A stretch of 64,000 nt of DNA from positions 1 to 64,000 of the forward strand of contig JAPKBR010000010.1 of assembly GCA_028823345.1 (NCBI GenBank). The letters run 5' to 3'. Within the stretch, counting starts at the first letter, position 1, and the number at the start of each line of letters is the position of its first letter. Source of the DNA: Planctomycetota bacterium (GTDB taxonomy: Bacteria > Planctomycetota > UBA1135 > GCA-002686595). Positions 1-10,787 of this stretch are shown one piece after another. The translations under genes were made by a program, and so were the position numbers. The notes under the pieces are model-generated. The model was not told where the DNA came from and did no database searches. It saw only the letters and a list, made by a program, of their open reading frames with translations.

Positions 1-58
1 GCAGCAGCCCAGTATGCAGCAGCCCAGTATGCAGCAGCCCAGTATGCAGCAGCCCGAG
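1..58 (+). repeat. 15-bp in-frame tandem repeat
   Basis: Nearly four copies of ATGCAGCAGCCCAGT lie head to tail and encode MQQPS. The first copy is cut by the window edge and the last diverges to CCCGAG. Because the unit is a multiple of three, copy-number change would lengthen or shorten the protein without a frameshift. Confidence 0.85.
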
Positions 59-439
59 ACGGATGAAGCTCCCGCCGCGACCCTACGCATGGCATCGCCC
101 ATGCAAATAGAGGACTCCCCTGCGGCCCAGGCCGGAGCTCAGGAATCCGGCCCCGGTTTGGCTCTCGAGTTTGAGCCCCTCGAACGTCCCGTCGAGTCCG
201 CAACTGTTTCCCATCGCTCCAATCTGATGCGGGTCCCTGCTGATCAGACGACTCCTGCCCCCGCGCCCCGTCGCGCGGTGAATATGAACCCTCCGACGCG
301 TATCCGTCCGCGGGCTCAAGTGGCCGTCACTCCCGTGCAACGCTCAAATAAGAAGGCCGTGACCATCGCGGTGGCTTGCATCGCTGCCGCCATGGGAGCG
401 GGGATGCTCCTCGGTGGTCTTCTATTCCAGTCCATCTGA
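2..439 (+). CDS. C-terminal part of a repeat-rich, C-terminally membrane-anchored protein (cut by window edge)
   Basis: The reading frame is open to the left edge, so the ORF-track start at base 14 is only the first ATG inside the window; the true start lies upstream. The visible part opens with a Gln/Pro repeat (MQQPS units), continues as a low-complexity Pro/Ala-rich linker, and ends in one hydrophobic segment (VTIAVACIAAAMGAGMLLGG) preceded by Lys/Arg, which looks like a C-terminal membrane anchor with almost nothing beyond it. The next gene, a roadblock/LC7 protein, starts 12 bases downstream and is probably co-transcribed. No enzymatic domain is visible, so the function is unknown. The missing N-terminus could carry a recognisable domain, for example FHA or zinc ribbon, but that is speculation. 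Confidence 0.7.
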   Translation, partial: QQPSMQQPSMQQPSMQQPETDEAPAATLRMASPMQIEDSPAAQAGAQESGPGLALEFEPLERPVESATVSHRSNLMRVPADQTTPAPAPRRAVNMNPPTRIRPRAQVAVTPVQRSNKKAVTIAVACIAAAMGAGMLLGGLLFQSI

Positions 440-450
440 GGAGAACACCC

Positions 451-954
451 ATGCAAACACCCAACGAACGTCTTCGATCGGACCGCATGGTCTTTTATGC
501 GGAGGATGTGCAGCGCTTAGACCGGGAACTCGACGGGTTCCTGGAACTTTCCGGCGCCCGCAGTGCTCTGTTAATCGACACGGAGGGGCACATGATCACC
601 CGCCGGGGAGAGACACCCACCAAGAGTCTTGAGTCCCTCGCCGCCCTTGTGGCTGGTTCCTTTGCCGCCACTCATCAAGTGGCCCAACTTCTTGGGGAAG
701 AGGGCTTTCATTCCCTGGCTCACCAGGGCCAGGACCAGGGCATTCAGTTGTCGGCCGTGGGACCGCGCACGTTGCTCGCGGTGGTCTGGGATTCCACGAC
801 CAACTTAGGCTTGGTGCGTTTCTACGCCCAGGAAACCACCCAACGACTCCAGCGGGTGTTCGATACGCCGAGCCCGAAGCGAGCGGCTGGGGATGATGGC
901 CTCGCTCAGGATTATTCCGAGCAAGCTTCCGCAGCCCTAGACGAACTGTTCTGA
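451..954 (+). CDS. Roadblock/LC7 (MglB-like) domain protein
   Basis: This 167-residue protein resembles the roadblock/LC7 superfamily, small alpha-beta proteins that dimerise and regulate Ras-like GTPases such as MglA. Evidence is the pattern of a helix (RLDRELDGFLELSGA), strand ALLIDTEGHMITRRG, the helix SLAALVAGSFAATHQVAQLLGE and later strands (LLAVVWDSTTNLGLVRFY), which matches the family order. I start it at the ATG at 451 rather than the longer ORF-track start because TGAGGAGA lies just upstream and overlaps the stop of the preceding gene. No GTPase gene is visible in the window. Pairing with the upstream membrane protein suggests a polarity or signalling role, by inference only. Confidence 0.72.
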   Translation: MQTPNERLRSDRMVFYAEDVQRLDRELDGFLELSGARSALLIDTEGHMITRRGETPTKSLESLAALVAGSFAATHQVAQLLGEEGFHSLAHQGQDQGIQLSAVGPRTLLAVVWDSTTNLGLVRFYAQETTQRLQRVFDTPSPKRAAGDDGLAQDYSEQASAALDELF

Positions 955-1422
955 GTTCAGGTGGGAGGGGCGACTTACCGCGCGTCATACCCCATGCGTG
1001 ATATGAACGGGTTGTCCACAAGGCGTGCACTTTTCCACATGGAAGGGGCTCTCGCTCTGCCGGAAGCACCTGGAATTTCCGCGGGCCGAGGATGGAGCTG
1101 CTGAGAGGCTCAGGACCGGGATACGAGTCCTTCCAATAGGCCCTAATAGAGGGGTCAGTGATCGTCCTAAGTGACTTGTTATCAACAGGTTAGAACACTT
1201 GTCGAATGTCCCCCAGGCGCCTTGATTGCTTTACATCAGGCTGGATTAGTGGAAGCTGGGGGAAAAGGAATTTTGAGTTTTTCGCGGATTTCGCGCATTT
1301 CCTTGCAATCAGATGTCTCGATTGAGCGTGACCGGGACGATGCTCGTCCTTGATGTTGTGGCTTCGTGCCTCCGCCCATTTTGGGCAACACCCCCCGGAC
1401 AACACGTCCAAGGAGAACTCTC
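955..1422. other. 468-bp intergenic region with three DnaA-box-like 9-mers
   Basis: No convincing gene is present; listed ORFs here are short and of biased composition. Three 9-mers resemble DnaA boxes: TTGTCCACA at 1012-1020, TTTTCCACA at 1031-1039 and TTATCAACA at 1179-1187. Only the second fits the loose consensus TTWTNCACA exactly. An AT-richer patch (about 1267-1310) follows. The region probably contains the promoter of the H1-like/HU pair. No dnaA, dnaN or parAB is nearby, so an origin is only a weak possibility. Confidence 0.4.
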
Positions 1423-1824
1423 ATGGCTAAGAAGAAAAAGGCTGCCAAAAAAAAGGTCACTCGAAAGAAGGCCGCTAAACGTAAGGCCGTAAAGGCCCCC
1501 GCACGCAAGAAGAAGGCCACTAAGAAGAAGGCTAAGAAGAAGGCCACTAAGAAGAAGGCTACTAAGAAGAAGGCCACTAAGAAGCGCGCCACCAAGAAGA
1601 AGGCCACCAAGAAGAAGGCCAAGAAAAAGGCTACTAAGAAGCGCGCCACCAAGAAGAAGGCCACCAAGAAGAAGGCCAAGAAAAAGGCTACTAAGAAGAA
1701 GGCCACCAAGAAGAAGGCCAAGAAAAAGGCTACTAAGAAGCGCGCTACCAAGAAAAAGGCCACTAAGAAGAAGGCCACCAAGAAGCGCGCTACCAAGAAG
1801 AAGGCCGCCAAGAAGCGCCGCTGA
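1423..1824 (+). CDS. Histone H1-like Lys/Ala/Thr-repeat DNA-binding protein
   Basis: A 133-residue, extremely basic protein made almost entirely of KKKATKKKA-type repeats with scattered Arg (KKRATKKKA). This composition matches eukaryotic histone H1 tails and bacterial H1-like proteins that bind and condense DNA without sequence specificity. No globular domain is visible. I use the ATG at 1423, which follows AAGGAGA at 7-base spacing; the ORF-track extension upstream is Pro-rich and unsupported. HU follows 21 bases downstream, so the two nucleoid proteins are probably one operon. The repetitive DNA should be prone to length change by recombination. Its reverse strand gives a spurious Phe/Leu-rich ORF. 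Confidence 0.85.
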   Translation: MAKKKKAAKKKVTRKKAAKRKAVKAPARKKKATKKKAKKKATKKKATKKKATKKRATKKKATKKKAKKKATKKRATKKKATKKKAKKKATKKKATKKKAKKKATKKRATKKKATKKKATKKRATKKKAAKKRR

Positions 1825-1845
1825 GCCTCGTACCAGGACTTTCCC

Positions 1846-2115
1846 GTGAACAAAGGTAATCTAGTTGAAGTCATCGCCGAGGAACTCTGTGTCTCTCGGC
1901 TACAGGCATCACGCCTCGTGGACACTGTCCTCGATGGTATTACCAATGGTCTCCGGGACGACGGAACTGTGACACTGACGGGCTTCGGAACTTTCGAAGT
2001 CCGTGAGCGTCCGGCCCGCGTTGGCCGCAACCCAATGACTGGCGAACCCATGCCCATCGCGGCAGGTCGCAAGGTCGGGTTTCGCGGCGGCAAAGGGCTG
2101 AAAGCTTCCGTCTGA
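1846..2115 (+). CDS. hup: DNA-binding protein HU
   Basis: An 89-residue HU/IHF-family protein, the usual length. It begins with GTG (MNKGNLVEVIAEE), has the helix-turn-helix dimerisation segment, the conserved GFGTFEVRERPARVGRNP core and the RNPxTG motif (RNPMTGEPMPI) at the tip of the DNA-embracing arm, and ends in the strand GRKVGFRGGKGLKASV. It dimerises and bends DNA non-specifically in the nucleoid. It follows the H1-like gene and precedes a strong hairpin, so the two appear to be a dedicated chromatin-protein operon. Subtype (HU versus IHF) cannot be decided firmly from sequence alone, but no IHF-specific feature is seen. Confidence 0.95.
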   Translation: MNKGNLVEVIAEELCVSRLQASRLVDTVLDGITNGLRDDGTVTLTGFGTFEVRERPARVGRNPMTGEPMPIAAGRKVGFRGGKGLKASV

Positions 2116-2133
2116 TCGTCTTTTTGACTTACA

Positions 2134-2170
2134 CCGGGGCCAACACCAGTTTTGCTGGGGTTGGCCCCGG
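2134..2170 (+). terminator. Strong hairpin after HU
   Basis: CCGGGGCCAACACCAG pairs with CTGGGGTTGGCCCCGG across a TTTTG loop, a 16-bp stem with a single mismatch, beginning 18 bases after the HU stop. No T-run follows, so it may act as a Rho-assisted terminator or 3' stabiliser. Confidence 0.6.
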
Positions 2171-2242
2171 CCCAATAGGTGGGCACAAAAGAGCCGGGAC
2201 CTGAACCGAAAGGCCCCATAACCGATTCCTAGCTACGATTAC

Positions 2243-2836
2243 ATGAGTACGAAACTTCTATATTTCCTCCTCGGCCTGGGACTCGGCCTCTGCTCTTGGT
2301 GGGTGACGGACCGGGTCCTGGCGTACCGCTTTAATGCACACTACGAAAATCAGATGGCTCGGTACGACACGCAGGGGTTCCTGGATGAGGAACCCCAACT
2401 CGATGTAGAAAAACTCCTCGACCTGGCACTCACGGACGCACGCACGGGGACGAGCACGACCATTCGTGCCGCGAGTGACAAGGTCTTGTTCGTCAATCTC
2501 TGGGCCACGTGGTGCAATCCTTGCATCCTAGAAATGCCTAGCATCGCGCGCCTGAAAGAACTCCGGGGTGATTCGACGGCGTTCTTCCTGATCTCCAACG
2601 AAGAACCAGACCGGGTTCGTGAGTTCGCCACGAACGACGATTCGCCGCTCCCCTTCTACCACTATGATCTTGATGGATCAGGACTCGAAACGATCGCAGG
2701 GCAGGCGATCCCCAGGACATTCATCATTTACAACGCTCGGGTGATCCTCGACCACGTAGGTTCCGCGCCATGGGATAGCGAAAAGGTCCTCGCCATAATC
2801 GACGGACTCCTGGCCAGTGAGCCCGAGAAGCAGTGA
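2243..2836 (+). CDS. Membrane-anchored TlpA/ResA-like thiol-disulfide oxidoreductase
   Basis: This 197-residue protein has an N-terminal membrane anchor (LLYFLLGLGLGLCSWWV) and a periplasmic thioredoxin fold. The active site is WATWCNPC (Cys91 and Cys94), followed by the conserved EMPSI helix and the cis-Pro segment AIPRTFII. TlpA/ResA proteins reduce disulfides in exported proteins, classically apocytochrome c. No cytochrome-maturation genes are adjacent, so the substrate is unknown. There is no Shine-Dalgarno sequence before the ATG; TAGCTACGAT lies directly upstream, compatible with a very short or absent leader. It converges with metG. Confidence 0.85.
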   Translation: MSTKLLYFLLGLGLGLCSWWVTDRVLAYRFNAHYENQMARYDTQGFLDEEPQLDVEKLLDLALTDARTGTSTTIRAASDKVLFVNLWATWCNPCILEMPSIARLKELRGDSTAFFLISNEEPDRVREFATNDDSPLPFYHYDLDGSGLETIAGQAIPRTFIIYNARVILDHVGSAPWDSEKVLAIIDGLLASEPEKQ

Positions 2837-2928
2837 TGCTACGAGCGACAGAGATGGTAGAGGCAAGGTGACACCATCAGAGTTTTCCCGGTAGCGCTTC
2901 GCTGCCCTGAGCCCGCGTAGAACTGCGT

Positions 2929-2952
2929 AGGAGAGCTGCGCAGCGCTCTCCT
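2929..2952. terminator. Possible bidirectional hairpin between convergent genes
   Basis: AGGAGAGC and GCTCTCCT form a perfect 8-bp stem around TGCGCAGC, in the 255-bp gap between the convergent TlpA-like gene and metG. There is no T-run. Nothing else is recognisable in the gap. Confidence 0.35.
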
Positions 2953-3091
2953 GGGTGCCGCCCCCCCTGCCAGCCCAGCGTTGTGGCTTTAGGGGGCGCC
3001 TGGGTGACGAATCCCTGTCCCTGCTGACTCAGGCCTCGAGGTCAATCTCCTTTTGCGCCTTGGGGCTCGAATTCAGTGAGTTCCGCTCAGG

Positions 3092-4765
3092 TCATTCCGG
3101 CGCATCTATGCGCGGGAACAGGGTTCCCAGCTCGCCAAGGGCGCGGCCGCCTAGGCCCGAACGCCATTGGGGATTTTCAGCAGAGGGCACCTTTGGCCAG
3201 CCCCCTTGGGAAACTTCGCCCTCGGCTCCCAGTTGCTGCCACAGCTCTTGGGCCTTGCCAGGGGCGAAAGGCGCTAACCACCGTGCCAAGAGCGCAATCC
3301 ACTCGCAAAGGGTGTTGAGCTGGCTGCCCGCTAGGACGGGATCGGTCTTGTTGGTCTTCCAGGGTTCGCAGCGCTGCATGAACACATTGGCTGCAGTGGC
3401 GAGTGCCAGCACGTCTTCGAGGGAACGCCGAAAGCGGAAGGCCAAGAGGTCCTTGCCCGGGTCCTCGCAGGAGGCGCTGCACTCAAACAACAACTTGTCC
3501 AAGTCCGCTTCGTGCTCTGGGGCCAACTCGGGGATCTGGCTGTCGAAATTCTTGGCGATGAACTTGAGCACCCGCGAACCCAGATTGCCCAGGTTGCTGG
3601 CCAAGGAAGAATTGTTGAAGGTCACCAAGTCTTCCTTCTTGAACTCCGCATCTGCGGTCTCGGGCAGAGTCGCTGTCAGATAGCAGCGCACCACTTCGGG
3701 GTCGATCTCCTTGAGGTACTCTTCAAGGTCAAAGGTACGTCCCTCCGACGTGCTGAACTTTCCGCCCGCCATGGAATAGAACTCGTTGGCCGGGACTGCG
3801 TGGGGCAGGATGTAGTTTTGGCCCGTACCCCACAGCATGGAGGGGAACACCAGGCAGTGGAAAGGGATGTTGTCCTTGCCTATGAAGTGGGTCAGGTGGG
3901 TCTCGTCGTTCTGCCACCAGAGCTTCCAATCGTCGGGTCGGCCCTGTTTGCGAGCCCATTCCTTGGTGAAGCTAATGTAGCCAATAGGGGCGTCAAACCA
4001 CACATAGAGCACTTTACCGCTGATTCCCTCGGCGCGATCTTCGGGGACGGGCACGCCCCACTTCATGTCCCGGGTGATCGCTCGCTCGGGGGCATCTTTC
4101 AGGAGTCCCTTGATGAAGGCTGACACGTTCGACTTCCAGTCATGGTCCTCAATCCACTTGGCGATCTTCTTGTCGCGCAGGGCGGGTAGGTCCAAGAACC
4201 AGTGGCTCGTGGTCCGGCGCTCGGGAGGCCCGCCGCAAAGCTTGCAGCGCGGCTCTTTCAGGCGCAGGGTTTCGATCCACGTCCCGCAGTCGGGGCACTC
4301 GTCCCCCCGTGCATTTTCGGCGCCGCAGTTGTAGCAGGTGCCTTCCACGTAGCGATCCGCCAAGTACATCTCGTCCTTGGTGCAGTACAGCTGTTCGATT
4401 TCCCGTCGGATCAAATAGCCTTGGTCGTCGAGCAGGCGGAAAAACTCTTGGGTGGTTTCCTCGTGATCGGGACAGACGCTCGTGCCCGACCAAGTGTCAA
4501 AGGCAATGCCCAAGCTGTCGAAGGTCTTCTTGATGTCCCCTCGCCAATGTTCCACGTACTCGTCGTAGCCCTGTTTGGCTTTCTCCGCGCCGATGGTGAT
4601 GGCCACACCGTGTTCGTCAGCGCCGCAAACAAACAGGACCTCTTCGCCCATCTGTCGCAAGCCGCGCACGTAGAGGTCGGCTGGCAAATAGGCCCCTGCC
4701 ACGTGTCCCAGGTGAATGGGACCGTTGGCATAGGGCAGGGCGCTGGTGACAAGGTGGCGGGTCAT
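3092..4765 (-). CDS. metG: Methionyl-tRNA synthetase
   Basis: A 557-residue class I synthetase that charges tRNA-Met. The N-terminus SALPYANGPIHLGH carries the HIGH-type motif as HLGH (residues 18-21). A four-Cys zinc knuckle is present (CYNCG and CPDC, about 144-160), plus a further CKLC (174-177). The second ATP-binding signature appears as KFSTS (336-340) in place of KMSKS. The anticodon-binding helical domain follows (NTLCEWIALLARWLAPFAP). The protein stops soon after LFPRID and lacks the C-terminal EMAP-II-like dimerisation domain of E. coli MetG. It starts 24 bases after the EI24 gene stop, so the two are likely co-transcribed. Confidence 0.95.
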   Translation of the reverse strand: MTRHLVTSALPYANGPIHLGHVAGAYLPADLYVRGLRQMGEEVLFVCGADEHGVAITIGAEKAKQGYDEYVEHWRGDIKKTFDSLGIAFDTWSGTSVCPDHEETTQEFFRLLDDQGYLIRREIEQLYCTKDEMYLADRYVEGTCYNCGAENARGDECPDCGTWIETLRLKEPRCKLCGGPPERRTTSHWFLDLPALRDKKIAKWIEDHDWKSNVSAFIKGLLKDAPERAITRDMKWGVPVPEDRAEGISGKVLYVWFDAPIGYISFTKEWARKQGRPDDWKLWWQNDETHLTHFIGKDNIPFHCLVFPSMLWGTGQNYILPHAVPANEFYSMAGGKFSTSEGRTFDLEEYLKEIDPEVVRCYLTATLPETADAEFKKEDLVTFNNSSLASNLGNLGSRVLKFIAKNFDSQIPELAPEHEADLDKLLFECSASCEDPGKDLLAFRFRRSLEDVLALATAANVFMQRCEPWKTNKTDPVLAGSQLNTLCEWIALLARWLAPFAPGKAQELWQQLGAEGEVSQGGWPKVPSAENPQWRSGLGGRALGELGTLFPRIDAPE

Positions 4766-4789
4766 GGGGGGGATGATACGGCCCCGGGG

Positions 4790-5872
4790 TCAGGAAGCAG
4801 ACCTTGGTCCCGTATCCAAGCGACAGATCAGCCACAAACTGCCGATGCTGAGGGCTGGGACCGCGAGAATCGGCCCCAAGATGGGGATGCCCACCAAGAA
4901 ACCGCCGACCACGCCAAAAGCCCCGAATGCGGGGGCTTGGGCCAGCATGAAGTCCATGCGTTGACGTCCGGGCCAGCCTCGCCGGGAGAAAGCTAGGTCG
5001 CAGAGGCCTATGGCCAGCACAAAGCCCGAGAGGGAAATCCACAGGTAGGTGCCGATGATGGGCACAAAGGGCAGCCAGATGAAGAGCACGAGCACGAGGA
5101 TCGAGATCAGCGCGATCTTGGCACTGGTCAGCAGCAAACCAAGCTCGTGCCCGGAGGCCCAGCGCAGCCAAGCCATGTAGCCCGGTTCCCGTTGGGTCAC
5201 CCATTTGAGGGGCAGCAAGAACAGAATCGGCGACAGCACCCATGGCAGGACCGGAGAGAACCAGGCTGCGGCCGCAGCAAGGCCTGCGCCGGGTAACAAC
5301 CACTGGAACGACCGGCGCGTGGCGCTCTCGGAGTCGAGCACCTCGGGGCGGGCGCTGTGCATGCGTGGATCCCGTCCAAACCAGCGCGTTTCCAGGCGTG
5401 CTTGCACCTCGTCCAGAAACGGCCCGGCGATGACCTCAAACAGAAGGGTGAAACTCAGCCAAATGGTCAGGGCCAGGGCGATCAGGCTCGAAAGTCCGCT
5501 GACGGCTTGCAGCAGCCAAGTGTCCGCCAGCCAGGCCAGTGAGCTCTGCCACCAGGACGGGTCAGGTCCCGGATCGCTGGAGAGGGTGAAGAAACCCTCG
5601 ATCACAGGGCTGATCCAAGCCCCGTGCAGCCAAGCGGCTCCCACAACCACCACCAGAATCGGTGGCAGGAGCACTCGTTTGAGCCCCGGGCCGCGGCACA
5701 GGAGGCTGGCACCCACGAGGGGGGCCCGGGCACCTTCGAGCAAGGCGCCCATCCCTCGCACCCTCGGCCGTTCTGCCCGCGGCCCGCTCCAGCGATCCGA
5801 GCAGTGGGGGCAGGTGCCCTCCGGCTTGGGGTAGGCGCAGGTGGGGCAGGGTTTGTGGGGTGTGGGTGCCAT
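4790..5872 (-). CDS. Zinc-ribbon EI24/CysZ-like membrane protein
   Basis: I use the ATG at 5872 (MAPTPHKPCPTC), giving 360 residues; the ORF-track extension upstream is unsupported Pro/Arg-rich sequence. The N-terminus has two CxxC pairs (CPTC, CPHC) like a short zinc ribbon. The rest is a polytopic membrane domain with about five or six hydrophobic segments and the FEVIAGPFLDEVQARLE pattern typical of the EI24 domain, a group that includes the sulfate permease CysZ and Etoposide-induced 2.4. No sulfate genes are nearby, so transport of sulfate should not be assumed. It lies upstream of metG with a 24-base gap. Confidence 0.75.
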   Translation of the reverse strand: MAPTPHKPCPTCAYPKPEGTCPHCSDRWSGPRAERPRVRGMGALLEGARAPLVGASLLCRGPGLKRVLLPPILVVVVGAAWLHGAWISPVIEGFFTLSSDPGPDPSWWQSSLAWLADTWLLQAVSGLSSLIALALTIWLSFTLLFEVIAGPFLDEVQARLETRWFGRDPRMHSARPEVLDSESATRRSFQWLLPGAGLAAAAAWFSPVLPWVLSPILFLLPLKWVTQREPGYMAWLRWASGHELGLLLTSAKIALISILVLVLFIWLPFVPIIGTYLWISLSGFVLAIGLCDLAFSRRGWPGRQRMDFMLAQAPAFGAFGVVGGFLVGIPILGPILAVPALSIGSLWLICRLDTGPRSAS

Positions 5873-6074
5873 TGGGGGATCAGGGTTGCAGTTGGGGAGG
5901 CCCAGGGCAAGGGGCAGGGCCAGAACAGGGGGGCCCTTGGGCTGTTCCTCGGTGGAACAAGAGGGCCTCTGACTCCTTCTTTGGATCCGTGCGGGGCTTC
6001 TTGCGCTTATTCTGATCCTGCTGCCCCCGGGGCAGCGAACAGTATTCGAGGCACCCCCCGCCCCAGACGACCCC

Positions 6075-7244
6075 ATGGATCCCTATCAACAACTTGACTT
6101 CCTAGCCCTTGACGATCAATTCTCCGAAGAGGAATTGATGGTCCGCGACGCCGTGCGCGGCTGGTGCTCCGAACGCTTCATGCCCCTGATCATGGAGCAT
6201 TTTGAAGCTGGAACCTTTCCCATGGAATTGGTTCCCGAGTTGGCGGAGCTAGGGGTCTTTGGGCCAACGGTCCCCGAGGAGTACGGCGGCGCAGGTCTCA
6301 ACAGCGTGACCTACGGTTTGATTTGTCAGGAGCTAGAACGCGCGGATTCGGGCCTGCGTTCGTTTGTCTCGGTGCAGGGCTCTCTCGTCATGTACCCGAT
6401 CTTGGCCTATGGCTCGGAAGAACAAAAACAAGAGTGGTTGCCCCAGCTAGCCTCGGGCAAGGTGATTGGCTGCTTTGGTTTGACCGAGCCGGACTTTGGT
6501 TCGAACCCAGGTGGCATGTTGACCACCGGCAAGAGGGATGGGGACGACTGGATCTTGAACGGCCGCAAGATGTGGATCACCAACGGCACTTGCTCCAAGG
6601 TCGCGATCGTTTGGGCGCGCACGGAAGAGGGCATTCGCGGCTTCATCGTGCCCACGGATCTGAAAGGATTTTCGGCGCCGGAGCAACATCACAAATGGAG
6701 CCTGCGGGCCTCGATCACCTCGGAGCTCGTGCTTGAAGATGTGCGCGTTCCCGCCAGCGCCATGATGCCCAAAGCCATCGGCCTGCGCGGGCCCCTGGGT
6801 TGTTTGACCCAAGCCCGCTACGGCATCGCCTGGGGCGCAGTGGGGGCAGCGGAGGCTTGCTTCGACGAGGCCTTGCGCTACTCCAAGCAGCGCATCGTCT
6901 TCGATAAACCTCTTGCCGGGTTCCAATTAGCCCAGAAGAAGTTGGCGGACATGGCCACGGACATCAGCTTGGCGCAACTCTTGGCCCTGCGCCTTGGACG
7001 CCTGAAGGACGAGGGCAAGTTCACCTCGCAACAGGTTTCCATGGCCAAGCGCAACAATGTGGACATAGCCCTGGGGGCCGCGCGCACCTGCCGCGACATG
7101 TTGGGAGCCAACGGCATCAGCCTTGAGTATCACACGGGTCGACACATGCTGAACCTGGAGTCAGTGGTCACCTACGAGGGCACCCACGACATCCACACAT
7201 TGGCCCTGGGCCACGAATTGACCGGTATTCAGGCCTATCGTTGA
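6075..7244 (+). CDS. Acyl-CoA dehydrogenase, glutaryl-CoA dehydrogenase-like
   Basis: A 389-residue FAD flavoprotein of the acyl-CoA dehydrogenase family. Visible signatures are CFGLTEPDFGSNPGGM (flavin/substrate loop), KMWITNG, the R-rich SLRASITSELVLEDVRVP segment, and VTYEGTHDIHTLALG near the C-terminus, where Glu about 368 is the expected catalytic base. The EYHTGRHMLNLE and SLRAS segments are closer to glutaryl-CoA dehydrogenase (lysine/tryptophan degradation, oxidative decarboxylation to crotonyl-CoA) than to short-chain enzymes. Substrate assignment remains inference. It converges with the DUF1844 gene with only 3 bases between stops, so transcription termination here must be compact or read-through. 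Confidence 0.88.
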   Translation: MDPYQQLDFLALDDQFSEEELMVRDAVRGWCSERFMPLIMEHFEAGTFPMELVPELAELGVFGPTVPEEYGGAGLNSVTYGLICQELERADSGLRSFVSVQGSLVMYPILAYGSEEQKQEWLPQLASGKVIGCFGLTEPDFGSNPGGMLTTGKRDGDDWILNGRKMWITNGTCSKVAIVWARTEEGIRGFIVPTDLKGFSAPEQHHKWSLRASITSELVLEDVRVPASAMMPKAIGLRGPLGCLTQARYGIAWGAVGAAEACFDEALRYSKQRIVFDKPLAGFQLAQKKLADMATDISLAQLLALRLGRLKDEGKFTSQQVSMAKRNNVDIALGAARTCRDMLGANGISLEYHTGRHMLNLESVVTYEGTHDIHTLALGHELTGIQAYR

Positions 7245-7247
7245 GGG

Positions 7248-10016
<2,769 letters not shown>

Positions 10017-10017
<1 letters not shown>

Positions 10018-10580
10018 TAGCGTCTTCCGAGTTCCCTCTTGAAGCCTTCTGCATCCTCGACCGACTGTAGGGAATAGACTTGGTTGTAGGCCGCTACAAA
10101 GATCACTTTGGTTTCCTTGAAGTCGCCCAAAACCTGCGCGGACAGGCTCTTGTCGAAACCGAAGTGCTTGGGCTGGCCGTCTACGGCAATTTCGATGGTC
10201 GAGGTGAAATAGCCGCCTTCATGGGGAGTCGAGCCAGTCACCGCATGGTTGTCAAAGTGGAACTCCTCGCGCAGGTGATTCACCAAGAGGGCCGCCTGTC
10301 GATTGTCTAGGACCTTGGTGGTGGAGCCTTGCTTGCCGCGGGTCACCGAGAAGAAGGCTGCCTTGCGCTCGTTGGCCGTGGCGCCCTCGAAGCCCTGACG
10401 CTGCAACCACGCATCGTTGACCATGGTCATCTCTAAGTCGATGCGGTAATCGTTCATCACCATGCGAATGGACTGGCTCTCTAGGCCGTCAAGCTTGGGG
10501 CCGGAGGCGCAGGATGAGGGCAGCAGAACGATGCTGCAAGAAATGAGGGCAGCGGAAATCGTACGGAGGAAGGGGCTCAT
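10017..10580 (-). CDS. Putative lipoprotein of unknown function
   Basis: The protein is about 187 residues. It starts with a short basic region, a hydrophobic stretch and the lipobox LPSSCAS, so it should be a lipoprotein. The rest, including LVNHLREEFHFDNHAVTG and EIAVDGQPKHFGFDKS, resembles no family I can name. I use the ATG at 10580; a GTG two codons upstream is the ORF-track start, and neither has a clear Shine-Dalgarno sequence. The stop overlaps the kdsB ATG by one base, making it the first gene of the kdsB-pyrG-DUF1844 operon. An envelope role is plausible from context only. Confidence 0.6.
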
Positions 10581-10787
10581 GGGCACGGCCTGGGGGAGGC
10601 CATCGGGGGTTTGGATCGGGGGGATCCGGTTCTATCAGGATATCCGCGGGACGACTTTTGCTCAACCGCTGGTTTTGGAACTCGCGGGTGATCGTTGGGG
10701 CAGGGGACTCGATGGGGAGCTGGGCCCAGGCCCTTCATCTGATCCCCAATGCCAAGGGAGCCCCCCCCATTCAAATTCAGCCCGGAA

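Noticed and set aside
955-1422. Chromosomal origin
   Set aside because: Only three DnaA-like boxes, one consensus-fitting, and no dnaA, dnaN, gyrB, gidA or parAB nearby; kept only as a weak finding.
1423-1824. CRISPR-like repeat array
   Set aside because: Repeats are short, coding and lack spacers; they encode Lys/Ala/Thr units.
1236-2219. 327-aa minus-strand ORF rich in AFFLVAFFL repeats
   Set aside because: It is the antisense shadow of the Lys-repeat H1-like gene; the hydrophobic repeats are the complement of AAG/GCC codons.
3030-3094. Possible TGA read-through at the end of metG adding about 18 residues
   Set aside because: MetG proteins of this type commonly end near LFPRID; the extension is short, ends in another TGA and shows no domain or hairpin.
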